NCBI RefSeq assembly: GCF_019397265.1
Contig: NZ_CP068985.1
Coordinates: forward strand, 8,712,501 to 8,776,500
Direction: 5' to 3'
Origin: Nonomuraea coxensis DSM 45129
GTDB lineage: Bacteria; Actinomycetota; Actinomycetes; Streptosporangiales; Streptosporangiaceae
Length of the DNA: 64,000 nucleotides
Shown here: positions 26,089-33,479 of the stretch, piece by piece
Numbering within the stretch: the stretch's first letter is position 1
Layout of the letters: the number at the start of each line of letters is the position of its first letter
Translations under genes and position numbers: made by a program
Notes under the pieces: generated by a model
Told to the model about the DNA's origin: nothing
The model's database searches: none
The model's input: only the letters and a program-made list of their open reading frames with translations

Positions 26089-26673
26089 CTAGCCTGTGAA
26101 GTACCTCTGGATCGTCGGGGCGAGCAGCGCCACGAGCTCCTCAGGATCGGCGCTCGCCATCGGCTCCAGCTTGAGCACGTGCCTGGCCATCACCACGCCG
26201 AACATCTGCGCGAAGGCGGCCTCGATCCGCAGGTGCGGCACCCCGAGCCGGTCGGCCACCCTGAACAGCAGCGCGTTGGTCATGAACTCGCGGAACATCG
26301 CCTGCGCGCCCTCGTTCGTCATCGCCGAGCGCAGCAGCGCCACCAGCGGCTCACGGGTCTCGGGCGCGCCGGTCACCCGGAGCAGCAGGCGCACCAGCCG
26401 CTCCCCCACCTCCTCGCGCGGCCCCTCCAGCAGTTCGGGCAGGACCACCTCCGGGCTCAGCGGCAACCGCATGGCCGCCGCGAAGATGCCCTCTTTTGTG
26501 GCGAAATAGTGATGAACGAGCGCCGGATCGACGCCCGCCTCCCTGGCGATGCCGCGCACGGTGGCCTTGTCGAACCCCTTCTCCGCGAACACCCGCCGCG
26601 CCGCCGTCAGGATCTCGCCGCGCGTGTCCGCCGAGCCTGGCCGGCGCCCCGGCCCCCTCCTGGTCGTGCTCAT
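26089..26673 (-). CDS. TetR-family transcriptional regulator
   Basis: 194 aa. The N-terminal helix-turn-helix (ILTAARRVFAEKGFDKATVRGIAREAGVDPALVHHYFATKEGIFAAAM) is canonical; the C-terminal part fits the TetR_C_33-like ligand domain. It precedes the Fe-S reductase on the same strand by 148 bp and follows a methyltransferase gene by 16 bp, so it may be in an operon with the latter. The ligand is unknown. Confidence 0.92.
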   Translation of the reverse strand: MSTTRRGPGRRPGSADTRGEILTAARRVFAEKGFDKATVRGIAREAGVDPALVHHYFATKEGIFAAAMRLPLSPEVVLPELLEGPREEVGERLVRLLLRVTGAPETREPLVALLRSAMTNEGAQAMFREFMTNALLFRVADRLGVPHLRIEAAFAQMFGVVMARHVLKLEPMASADPEELVALLAPTIQRYFTG

Positions 26674-26689
26674 GGCCTCGCTCCGCGGG

Positions 26690-27460
26690 TCACCGGCCCA
26701 CCGCCAGGTAGACCCGCATCGGCACCGACAGCACGCCCTCGGGGAACTCAGCGCGCAGCTCCGCCCGCCGCCGCTCCACCACCGCGTCGGCCGTCCCCGG
26801 CGGCAGCGCCGCCATGTACGAGTGGGAACGCAGGTCCAGCAGGAAGTCCTCGATGCCGACCAGGCGGGTCCAGGGAAGCCACCGCTCGGCGATCACCTCG
26901 AAGGCCGCGGCGATCGGCGGCACCGCCCACTCCTCCACCGCCGGACCCCAGTACGCGGGCACCTCGGCGGCCAGGCGGGCCTCGTACGCGGCCAGCCAGG
27001 CGGCCTGGGCCGCGTGGTGCAGGTTCCAGCAGCCCACGATCGCCCCCTGGGGCCGCAGCACTCGCCGCGCCTCGGCGACGGAGGCCGCCGGGTCGAGCCA
27101 GTGCCACGACTGGCCGTACATCACCAGGTCGGCCACCCCGTCGGCCACCGGCAGCGCGTTGCCGTCGCCCTGCACGGCGGCGACCGGCGGCGGCCCGCCG
27201 TCGGAGCGCGCCCGCAGCCGGGACAGCATCGCCGCGGCCGGGTCCACGGCGACCACCTGGGAGCCGCGCGCCCGCAGCGCCCGCGTGAGGATGCCGGTGC
27301 CCGCCCCGACGTCGATCGTCGTCGCGCCGTCGAGGTCGACGCCCGTCAGCTCGCACACCGCGCGGAACATCTCGTCGGGATAGCCGGGCCGCCCGGCCTC
27401 GTAGGCGTCGGCCACGCGGTCGAAGACCCCGCCCAGCTCCCGCATCGGACCGATGTTCAT
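26690..27460 (-). CDS. Class I SAM-dependent methyltransferase
   Basis: 256 aa. Motif I is TIDVGAGTGILTRAL, then VVAVDPAAAML and GQSWHWLDPAASVAEARRVLRP, the pattern of the UbiE/Methyltransf_11 group with the HWLD variant found in small-molecule or TMT-like enzymes. The substrate is unknown. Its ATG overlaps the isomerase stop by 4 bp (ATGA), so the two are translationally coupled, and TetR follows 16 bp later. Confidence 0.85.
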   Translation of the reverse strand: MNIGPMRELGGVFDRVADAYEAGRPGYPDEMFRAVCELTGVDLDGATTIDVGAGTGILTRALRARGSQVVAVDPAAAMLSRLRARSDGGPPPVAAVQGDGNALPVADGVADLVMYGQSWHWLDPAASVAEARRVLRPQGAIVGCWNLHHAAQAAWLAAYEARLAAEVPAYWGPAVEEWAVPPIAAAFEVIAERWLPWTRLVGIEDFLLDLRSHSYMAALPPGTADAVVERRRAELRAEFPEGVLSVPMRVYLAVGR

Positions 27461-28266
27461 GTGGTGGCCGCCAGATGGAGCCGGGCGAAGGCCAGCCCCT
27501 CCGCCAGGTCGTCGATGCGCTCGGTGCGGCTGGCCGCCTTGCGGGTGTTGATCTCCAGCACGACCAGGCCGGAGTAGCCGGTGTTGGCCAGGCGCTCCAG
27601 CACCTGGGCGCACGGCTGGTTGCCCCGGCCGGGCACCAGGTGCTCGTCCTTGTTGGTCACGCCGAGGCCGTCGGCGAGGTGCAGGTGGGCGAGCCGGTCG
27701 CCGAGCTTGGTCGTCATCTCCATGGCGTCGGAGCCCGACACGGCCGTGTGCGACAGGTCGAGGGTGACCTGCGGGAAGTCGTAGTCGATCGGGTTCCAGT
27801 CGGGCGCGTACGGCACCACGTCGCTGCCCCTGGCCCGCAACGGGAACATGTTCTCGACCGCGAACGTGACATTCGTCTCGTCGCGCATCCTCGCGAGCCC
27901 GGTCTCGAACTCGCGGGCGTAGTCGCGCTGCCAGCGGAACGGCGGGTGGACCACGACCGCGGAGGCGCCGAGCCGCTCGGCCGCCTTCTGGGCCTTGAGC
28001 AGCTTGGCCCACGGGTCGCGCCCCCACACCCGCTGCGTGACCAGCAGACAGGGGGCGTGGATCGCCAGCACGGGCACCTGATAGTGCTCGGAGAGCCGCT
28101 CGATCACGTCGATGTCCTGGCTCACGGGGTCGGCCCCGACCATGATCTCCACGCCGTCGTAGCCCAGGCGCGCGGCCAGCTCGAACGCGTCAGGAGTGCG
28201 TTCCGGATATACCGAGGCGGTGGACAATGCGATCTTCGCATTGGGCACGCGGATGACATCAGCCAC
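27457..28266 (-). CDS. Xylose-isomerase-like TIM-barrel protein
   Basis: 269 aa AP-endonuclease-2 superfamily barrel (sugar phosphate isomerase/epimerase). Metal-site segments are visible: YDGVEIMVG, VLAIHAP, VVVHPPFRWQ, FAVENMFP, LDLSHTAVSG, HLHLADG and VLEINTRKA. Such proteins isomerise sugars or cleave small substrates; the specific reaction is not evident. It is the first gene of a coupled set with a methyltransferase and TetR. It diverges from another methyltransferase gene at 28324. Confidence 0.83.
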   Translation of the reverse strand: MADVIRVPNAKIALSTASVYPERTPDAFELAARLGYDGVEIMVGADPVSQDIDVIERLSEHYQVPVLAIHAPCLLVTQRVWGRDPWAKLLKAQKAAERLGASAVVVHPPFRWQRDYAREFETGLARMRDETNVTFAVENMFPLRARGSDVVPYAPDWNPIDYDFPQVTLDLSHTAVSGSDAMEMTTKLGDRLAHLHLADGLGVTNKDEHLVPGRGNQPCAQVLERLANTGYSGLVVLEINTRKAASRTERIDDLAEGLAFARLHLAATT

Positions 28267-28310
28267 GTTGCCAGCCTAAGCCGGAGAAGACGATAAGGCG
28301 CGCGACGCCC

Positions 28311-28316
28311 TAGCGT
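28311..28316 (+). promoter_or_regulatory. -10 box TAGCGT for a leaderless transcript
   Basis: TAGCGT is followed by 7 nt and ATG 28324, with no Shine-Dalgarno sequence in between. Confidence 0.6.
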
Positions 28317-28323
28317 TGTGGAC

Positions 28324-29022
28324 ATGCCACGCATCGCGAAGGGGGCGATTCCCAGCCCGAACATCTGGAACACCCCGCAGGTCTACGAGTTGGAGAACCG
28401 CGCCGTCGATCCCGAGCGGGCCGCCGACGCGGCGATGCGCGCGGTGCGCCCCTGGGACGGCGCGACCGTGCTCGACATCGGCTGCGGCACCGGCTACCAC
28501 CTGCCCGGCCTGGCCGAGGCCGCCGCCCGGGTGATCGGCGTGGAGCCGCACGGCGACCTCGCCGCGCTGGCCCGCCGCCGCTGCGCCGCGCTCCCCGACG
28601 TGGAGGTGCACGCCGCCGCGGCCCAGGACCTGCCGCTGCCGGACGCGAGCGTCGACGTGGCGATGGCGCGGTGGGCGTACTTCTTCGGGCCGGGCTGCGA
28701 GCCGGGGCTGCGCGAGCTGTCCCGGGTGCTGCGGCGCGGCGGCACCGCGTTCGTCATCGACCTGGACGCCTCGCGCGGCGCGTTCGGGCGGTGGTTCTCG
28801 CGTACGGTGCCGGCGTACTCGGCCCGGGAGGTCGAGGCGTTCTGGGACCGCCACGGCTGGCAGCGCCGCCCGCTCGACCTGCGCATGGCCTTCGAGCGCC
28901 GGGCCGACCTGGAGGCGGTGCTGCGCATCGAGTTCGCGCCCCGGGTGGCCGAGCAGGCCATCGCCGAGACCCCCGGTCTGGAGCTCGACTACCCGAACGT
29001 GCTCCGCTGGCGGCACTACTGA
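28324..29022 (+). CDS. Class I SAM-dependent methyltransferase
   Basis: 232 aa. Motif I is VLDIGCGTGYHLPGL, then VIGVEPHGDLAALAR, DLPLPDASVDVAMARWAY and LSRVLRRGGTAFVI, a Methyltransf_11 protein. The N terminus (PRIAKGAIPSPNIWNTPQVYELENRAVDPE) is conserved in actinomycete homologues of unknown substrate. A leaderless start is likely. It ends in a shared terminator with the convergent beta-helix gene. Confidence 0.85.
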   Translation: MPRIAKGAIPSPNIWNTPQVYELENRAVDPERAADAAMRAVRPWDGATVLDIGCGTGYHLPGLAEAAARVIGVEPHGDLAALARRRCAALPDVEVHAAAAQDLPLPDASVDVAMARWAYFFGPGCEPGLRELSRVLRRGGTAFVIDLDASRGAFGRWFSRTVPAYSAREVEAFWDRHGWQRRPLDLRMAFERRADLEAVLRIEFAPRVAEQAIAETPGLELDYPNVLRWRHY

Positions 29023-29029
29023 ACGAGGC

Positions 29030-29067
29030 GGAGCCTCCGGCGGGCGGGTCGTCCCCCCGGAGGCTCC
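29030..29067. terminator. Bidirectional terminator between convergent genes
   Basis: GGAGCCTCCGG at 29030-29040 pairs perfectly with CCGGAGGCTCC at 29057-29067 around a 16-nt loop, 8 bp after one stop codon and 31 bp from the other. Confidence 0.75.
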
Positions 29068-29097
29068 ACACGCGACAGGCTCCTCGCGGTGACGGGC

Positions 29098-29970
29098 CTA
29101 GTTGAAGCACCCGGCGACGGGCGTGGGCGAGCAGTTCGTCGGGGTGTTGCCCCGCACGATCGCGGCCGTCAGCGTCACGGCGCCGGCGCCGGCCTCGTTG
29201 TCGATGCCGCCCGGAGCGTTGGTCGACCTGTTGTTGTTGATCACGCTGCGGGTGATGGTCGCGGTGCCGGGAGCGAGATTCGCGATGCCCCCTCCGACAT
29301 TTCCGGCCGTGTTGTCGGTGATGACGCTCCGGTTCACCACGAGAGTTCCGTCGTTCGCTATTCCGCCGCCTTTCTCGCCGGCGCGGTTGTTGTTGATGAC
29401 GGTGTTGGTGAACGTCATTCTTCCGTCATTTGCCGCGCCGCCGCCGTTCCTGGTCGCGGAGTTGCCCTGAATGATGCTGTTGGAGACGTTGACGGTGGCC
29501 GCCGCCAGGCCGCCGAGGCCACCGGAGAAGGTGGCCCTGTTGTCCTGGATGAGCACTCCGTTGAGGTTCGTGGTGCCGCTGTTGACCGCGACGGCCCCGC
29601 CGAACCCGCCCGGGGAGGTCGTCGCGTCGCCCCCTCTGAGCCTGACGCGGTCGAGGTTGAAGTTGGCGTTGACCGTGAACAGGCGGAACGGGTTCGCCGC
29701 CTGGCTCCGCTGGATCGCGCTGTTGCGACCGTGGATGGTGAGGGGCCTGATGATGGTCGGGAGCGGGCCGGTGGCGTTGTTCAGGACGTAGGTGCAGCCG
29801 GGCGTCAGGTTGAGCGTGGCGCCGGACGCCGCGTTGTTGATCGCGTTGACCAGCGCGCTTCCCGAGCATGGGACGGTCGCCCACGCGCCTGCCGCCGGCA
29901 TTCCTGTCATGAATGCGGCGGCCGAGAGAACGGCGCCCCCGGCAACCCGGTGGATCCTGTTTGCACGCAT
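29098..29970 (-). CDS. Secreted right-handed beta-helix protein
   Basis: 290 aa. A signal peptide (residues 1 to about 31) leads into a parallel beta-helix built of repeats such as NNNRAGEKGGGIANDGTL and DNTAGNVGGGIANLAPGT (GGGxxN turns), the CSLREA/polymorphic-repeat style of cell-surface proteins. Two Cys pairs near both ends (PCSG, PGCT; NCSP, AGCF) may cap the helix by disulfides. There is no catalytic motif for pectate lyases. Role unknown; adhesion or polysaccharide binding is plausible. Confidence 0.8.
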   Translation of the reverse strand: MRANRIHRVAGGAVLSAAAFMTGMPAAGAWATVPCSGSALVNAINNAASGATLNLTPGCTYVLNNATGPLPTIIRPLTIHGRNSAIQRSQAANPFRLFTVNANFNLDRVRLRGGDATTSPGGFGGAVAVNSGTTNLNGVLIQDNRATFSGGLGGLAAATVNVSNSIIQGNSATRNGGGAANDGRMTFTNTVINNNRAGEKGGGIANDGTLVVNRSVITDNTAGNVGGGIANLAPGTATITRSVINNNRSTNAPGGIDNEAGAGAVTLTAAIVRGNTPTNCSPTPVAGCFN

Positions 29971-30151
29971 TTAGTTGTTCCCCCGAATCGTGCTGATGGT
30001 GAAATACCCAGTGATGAGCGTGGAACGTCATTCCCGGGGTGATCAGCCTTACACGCATGACTTATCGGGCATGAAAGCAAAAGCGGGTCATTTATGGCAT
30101 GGGGCTATTTAAAGCTATGGGCGGCTACAGGTCTTCTCCCGCCCTCTTTCC

Positions 30152-30167
30152 TTGACGTCGGTGTCAA
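30152..30167. promoter_or_regulatory. Inverted repeat TTGAC-N6-GTCAA, probable MerR operator
   Basis: A perfect 5-bp inverted repeat with a 6-bp spacer directly ahead of the MerR gene's -10 TACCGT (30172-30177), which itself lies 6 nt before ATG 30184. Position and symmetry fit autoregulation by the MerR protein. Confidence 0.6.
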
Positions 30168-30183
30168 CGTTTACCGTGGAGAC

Positions 30184-30552
30184 ATGCGCATCGGAGAGCT
30201 GGCGGAACGCACCGGGGCGAGCACCCGCTCCCTCCGGTACTACGAGCAGCACGGGCTGCTCCAGGCCCGGCGCGGCCCCAACGGCTACCGGCAGTACACC
30301 GAGGAGGACGTGCGGCTCGTCACCGAGATCCGCGCCCTGCTCGCGGTCGGGTTCAGCCTGGAGGACACCCGGCCGTTCGTCGACTGCCTGCGCAGGGGGC
30401 ACAGCACCGGCGGCTCGTGCGCCGAATCCGTCGAGGTCTACCAGCGCAAGCTCGACGAGATCGACGCCGAGATCCGGGTCCTGCTCGGCCGCCGCGCCGA
30501 GGTCGCCGCCCAGCTCGCCCAGTCGTGCCCAGGATGTTTCGTGAGGGGATGA
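30184..30552 (+). CDS. MerR-family transcriptional regulator
   Basis: 122 aa. The MerR winged helix (MRIGELAERTGASTRSLRYYEQHGLLQARRGPNGYRQY) is followed by a dimerisation coil. Cysteines at C-LRRGHSTGGSC and near the C terminus (QSCPGCFVRG) could sense metal or redox state. It stands 4 bp ahead of a thioredoxin gene, a pairing seen in other actinomycetes, so it may be a redox-responsive activator of that thioredoxin. The start is 6 nt after TACCGT, suggesting leaderless translation. Confidence 0.9.
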   Translation: MRIGELAERTGASTRSLRYYEQHGLLQARRGPNGYRQYTEEDVRLVTEIRALLAVGFSLEDTRPFVDCLRRGHSTGGSCAESVEVYQRKLDEIDAEIRVLLGRRAEVAAQLAQSCPGCFVRG

Positions 30553-30556
30553 AGAC

Positions 30557-30862
30557 ATGATCACTTTGACCACGGAGAACTTCGAGGAGCAGGTGCTCAA
30601 GAGCGACCGCCCTGTGCTGGTCGACTTCTGGGCCGAATGGTGCGGCCCGTGCCGGATGGTGGCGCCCGTGCTGGAGCAGATCGAGGCCGAGCGCGGCCTG
30701 ACCATCGGCAAGCTCAACACCGACGAGAACCCCGAGATCATGGCCAGGTACGGCGTGATGGGCATCCCGACGCTGCTGCTGTTCGAGAACGGCGAGCCGG
30801 TCAAGCGGGTCGTCGGCGCCAAGCCCAAGCGCCTGCTGGAGTCGGACCTCGGCCTGATCTAG
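30557..30862 (+). CDS. trxA: Thioredoxin
   Basis: 101 aa, single thioredoxin fold with the active site WCGPC at residues 28-32 and the cis-Pro loop GIPTLLLF. It reduces protein disulfides in the cytosol. GAGGGGA about 7 nt before ATG 30557 is its SD. It is co-transcribed with the upstream MerR gene (4-bp gap). The housekeeping trxA/trxB pair is not here, so this is probably an accessory thioredoxin. Confidence 0.93.
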   Translation: MITLTTENFEEQVLKSDRPVLVDFWAEWCGPCRMVAPVLEQIEAERGLTIGKLNTDENPEIMARYGVMGIPTLLLFENGEPVKRVVGAKPKRLLESDLGLI

Positions 30863-30923
30863 CGCGGATCGCCGGGGCGATTGTCAGGGCGCGGATCGCC
30901 GGGGCGATTGTCAGGGCGCGGAT
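30862..30923. repeat. 27-bp tandem repeat, two perfect copies plus a partial third
   Basis: Units 30862-30888 and 30889-30915 are identical; a third begins at 30916 and diverges after 8 bp. The array starts at the last base of the thioredoxin stop codon and ends 17 bp before the radA -10 box. Confidence 0.9.
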
Positions 30924-30939
30924 TGTCGGGGCGCGGCGC

Positions 30940-30945
30940 TAGCCT
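30940..30945 (+). promoter_or_regulatory. -10 box TAGCCT for leaderless radA
   Basis: TAGCCT is followed by 7 nt (GCTCGGC) and the radA ATG at 30953, with no SD. Confidence 0.6.
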
Positions 30946-30952
30946 GCTCGGC

Positions 30953-32362
30953 ATGGCGAAGACGTCTGCCCCGAAGCCCGGTTACCGCTGCGCCGAGTGC
31001 GGATGGCGCACCACCAAATGGGTCGGCCGGTGCGGCGAGTGCCAGGCGTGGGGCACGGTCGACGCGGAGGGCGGCCGGGCCGGCGTCACCATCGTCCAGG
31101 GCGGCGCCACCACCGCGCCCGCCCTGCCGATCGGCCAGGTCAAGGCCGAGATCGCCGCGGCCCGCACCACCGGGGTGAGCGAGCTCGACCGGGTGCTCGG
31201 CGGCGGCCTGGTGGCCGGCGCGGTCGTGCTGCTGGCCGGCGAGCCCGGCATCGGCAAGTCCACGCTGCTGCTGGAGGCCGCAGCCCGCATCGCCGAGCGC
31301 GAGACCGTCCTCTACGTCACCGGCGAGGAGTCCGCCGCCCAGGTGCGGCTGCGCGCCGACCGCATCGGCGCCATCCAGCCCCAGCTCTACCTCGCCGCCG
31401 AGACCGAGCTGTCGGCGCTCGTGACGCACGTCGAGAAGGTCCAGCCCACGCTGCTCGTCGTCGACTCTGTGCAGACGATCGGCTCCGCGCAGGCGACCGG
31501 CGTGCCCGGCGGCGTCACCCAGGTCCGCGAGGTCGCGGCCAACCTCGTACGCCTGGCCAAGGAGCGCAACATGGCCACCGTCCTGGTCGGCCACGTCACC
31601 AAGGAGGGCTCCATCGCCGGCCCCCGCACCCTGGAGCACCTGGTCGACGTCGTGCTCAACTTCGAGGGCGACCGCTACTCCCGGCTCCGCATGGTCCGCG
31701 CGATCAAGAACAGGTTCGGCCCCACCGACGAGGTCGGCTGCTTCGACCTGCACGAGCGCGGCATCGAGGGCATCACCGACCCCAGCGGCCTGTTCGTCTC
31801 CCGGCGCAGCGAGCCGGTGGCGGGCACCTGCGTCACCGTCACCGTCGAGGGCACCCGGCCGCTGCCCGCCGAGGTGCAGGCCCTGGTGGCGCGCACCGAG
31901 GCGCAGCAGCCCCGGCGCACCTCATCCGGCCTCGACACCTACCGCGTGCAGATGATCCTCGCCGTCCTGGAGCGGCGGCTCAACGCCCGTCTCGGCGGCT
32001 GCGACGTCTTCACCGCCACCGTCGGCGGCATCAAACTGGCCGATCCCGCGGTCGACCTGTCGGTCATGCTCGCGGTGGCGAGCGCCGCCGGTGACAAGCC
32101 GCTGCCCGCCGGGCTGGTGGCGCTCGGCGAGGTGGGCCTGGCCGGCGAGCTGCGGCCGGTCGCGGACGTCCGCAGGCGGCTCACGGAGGCCGCGCGGCTC
32201 GGCTTCAAGCGGGCGCTCGTCCCCGCAGGCTCCCTGGAGGACGGCGCCCGCAGGCACAAGGGCCAGCGGGCGCTCGTGCCGGTCGGGCCCGTGGCGTTCG
32301 CCCCCGGGTTCGAGGTCGTCCAGGCGGAGAACGTCTGGGACGCACTCACGCACGTCACATAG
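30953..32362 (+). CDS. radA: DNA repair protein RadA
   Basis: 469 aa, full length. It has an N-terminal zinc finger (CAECGWRTTKWVGRCGEC), a RecA-like ATPase with Walker A GEPGIGKST, the RadA-specific KNRFG motif (AIKNRFGPTDE) and a C-terminal Lon-like domain (GGIKLADPAVDLSVMLAVASA). RadA is a hexameric helicase that drives branch migration in recombination repair. The radA-disA order is conserved in Gram-positive bacteria; in Bacillus the two proteins interact functionally. Confidence 0.97.
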   Translation: MAKTSAPKPGYRCAECGWRTTKWVGRCGECQAWGTVDAEGGRAGVTIVQGGATTAPALPIGQVKAEIAAARTTGVSELDRVLGGGLVAGAVVLLAGEPGIGKSTLLLEAAARIAERETVLYVTGEESAAQVRLRADRIGAIQPQLYLAAETELSALVTHVEKVQPTLLVVDSVQTIGSAQATGVPGGVTQVREVAANLVRLAKERNMATVLVGHVTKEGSIAGPRTLEHLVDVVLNFEGDRYSRLRMVRAIKNRFGPTDEVGCFDLHERGIEGITDPSGLFVSRRSEPVAGTCVTVTVEGTRPLPAEVQALVARTEAQQPRRTSSGLDTYRVQMILAVLERRLNARLGGCDVFTATVGGIKLADPAVDLSVMLAVASAAGDKPLPAGLVALGEVGLAGELRPVADVRRRLTEAARLGFKRALVPAGSLEDGARRHKGQRALVPVGPVAFAPGFEVVQAENVWDALTHVT

Positions 32363-32402
32363 CGCCGCTAAGCTGGGCGTGACCGATCGACACGGGGGTC
32401 AG

Positions 32403-33479
32403 GTGGATAGGAGTCTGGACGACCGCCGGCGCGAAGCTCTGGCGGCGGTGGCGCCGGGCACGCCCCTGCGCGACGGCTTGGAGCGCATCCTGCGCGGATC
32501 GACCGGCGGGCTGATCGTCCTCGGCTACAACGCCGGCGTCGAAGCGGTCTGCAGCGGCGGCTTCACCCTCGACGTCGAATTCTCGGCGACCCGGCTGCGC
32601 GAGCTCGCCAAGATGGACGGCGCCATCGTGATCAGCGACGACGACAAGATCGTACGCGCCGCCGTGCACCTCGTGCCCGACCCGTCCATCCCCACCGACG
32701 AGTCGGGCACCCGGCACCGCACCGCCCAGCGCGTCGCCCGGCAGACCGGCCTGCCCATCATCGCGATCAGCAAGTCGATGCGCATCATCGCCCTCTACCT
32801 CGACGGCATCCGCTACGTCCTGGAGGAGTCGGCAGCCATCCTGTCCAAGGCCAACCAGGCTCTCGCCACGCTCGAACGCTACAAGCACCGCCTCGACGAG
32901 GTCTCCGGCACGCTGTCGGCCCTGGAGATCGAGGACCTCGTCACCGTCCGCGACGTCGCCGCCGTCGCGCAGCGGCTGGAGATGGTGCGGCGCATCTCCG
33001 ACGAGATCAAGGGCTACGTCGTCGAGCTCGGCACCGACGGGCGGCTGCTGTCCCTGCAGCTCGACGAGCTGGTGGCCGGGGTCGACTCCGAGCGGGAGCT
33101 GGTCGTGCGCGACTACCTTCCCGCGCCCTCAGGCCGGCGTCACAAGCGGCTGCCCGAGGCCATGCACGACCTCGACCAGCTCTCCGGGACCGACCTGCTC
33201 GACCTGTCGGCGGTCGCCCACGTCCTGGGGCACCACGGGGCCGACAAGCTCGACAGCCCGGTCAGCCCGCGCGGCTTCCGGCTGCTCGCCAAGGTCCCCC
33301 GCCTGCCCGCCACCGTCGTCGACCGGCTGGTCAACCACTTCGGCGGGCTGCAGAAGCTGCTCGCGGCCAGCATCGACGACCTCCAGGCCGTGGGCGGGGT
33401 CGGCGAGTCCCGGGCGCGCAGCGTCCGCGAGGGCCTGTCCCGCCTCGCCGAGTCCTCCATCCTCGAACGCTACGTCTGA
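32403..33479 (+). CDS. disA: DNA-integrity scanning diadenylate cyclase DisA
   Basis: 358 aa. The N-terminal DAC domain condenses two ATP into c-di-AMP and keeps DGA (KMDGAIVISDD) and RHR (GTRHRTAQR). The helical linker (DLVTVRDVAAVAQRLEMVRRI) and C-terminal helix-hairpin-helix DNA-binding part (VGGVGESRARSVREGLSRL) match the octameric Bacillus enzyme. GTG 32403 has a GGGGG SD; GTG 32379 would add 8 residues. A c-di-AMP riboswitch lies at 47.2 kb. The 3' end overlaps the convergent kinase-Hsp70 gene by 10 bp. Confidence 0.95.
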   Translation: MDRSLDDRRREALAAVAPGTPLRDGLERILRGSTGGLIVLGYNAGVEAVCSGGFTLDVEFSATRLRELAKMDGAIVISDDDKIVRAAVHLVPDPSIPTDESGTRHRTAQRVARQTGLPIIAISKSMRIIALYLDGIRYVLEESAAILSKANQALATLERYKHRLDEVSGTLSALEIEDLVTVRDVAAVAQRLEMVRRISDEIKGYVVELGTDGRLLSLQLDELVAGVDSERELVVRDYLPAPSGRRHKRLPEAMHDLDQLSGTDLLDLSAVAHVLGHHGADKLDSPVSPRGFRLLAKVPRLPATVVDRLVNHFGGLQKLLAASIDDLQAVGGVGESRARSVREGLSRLAESSILERYV

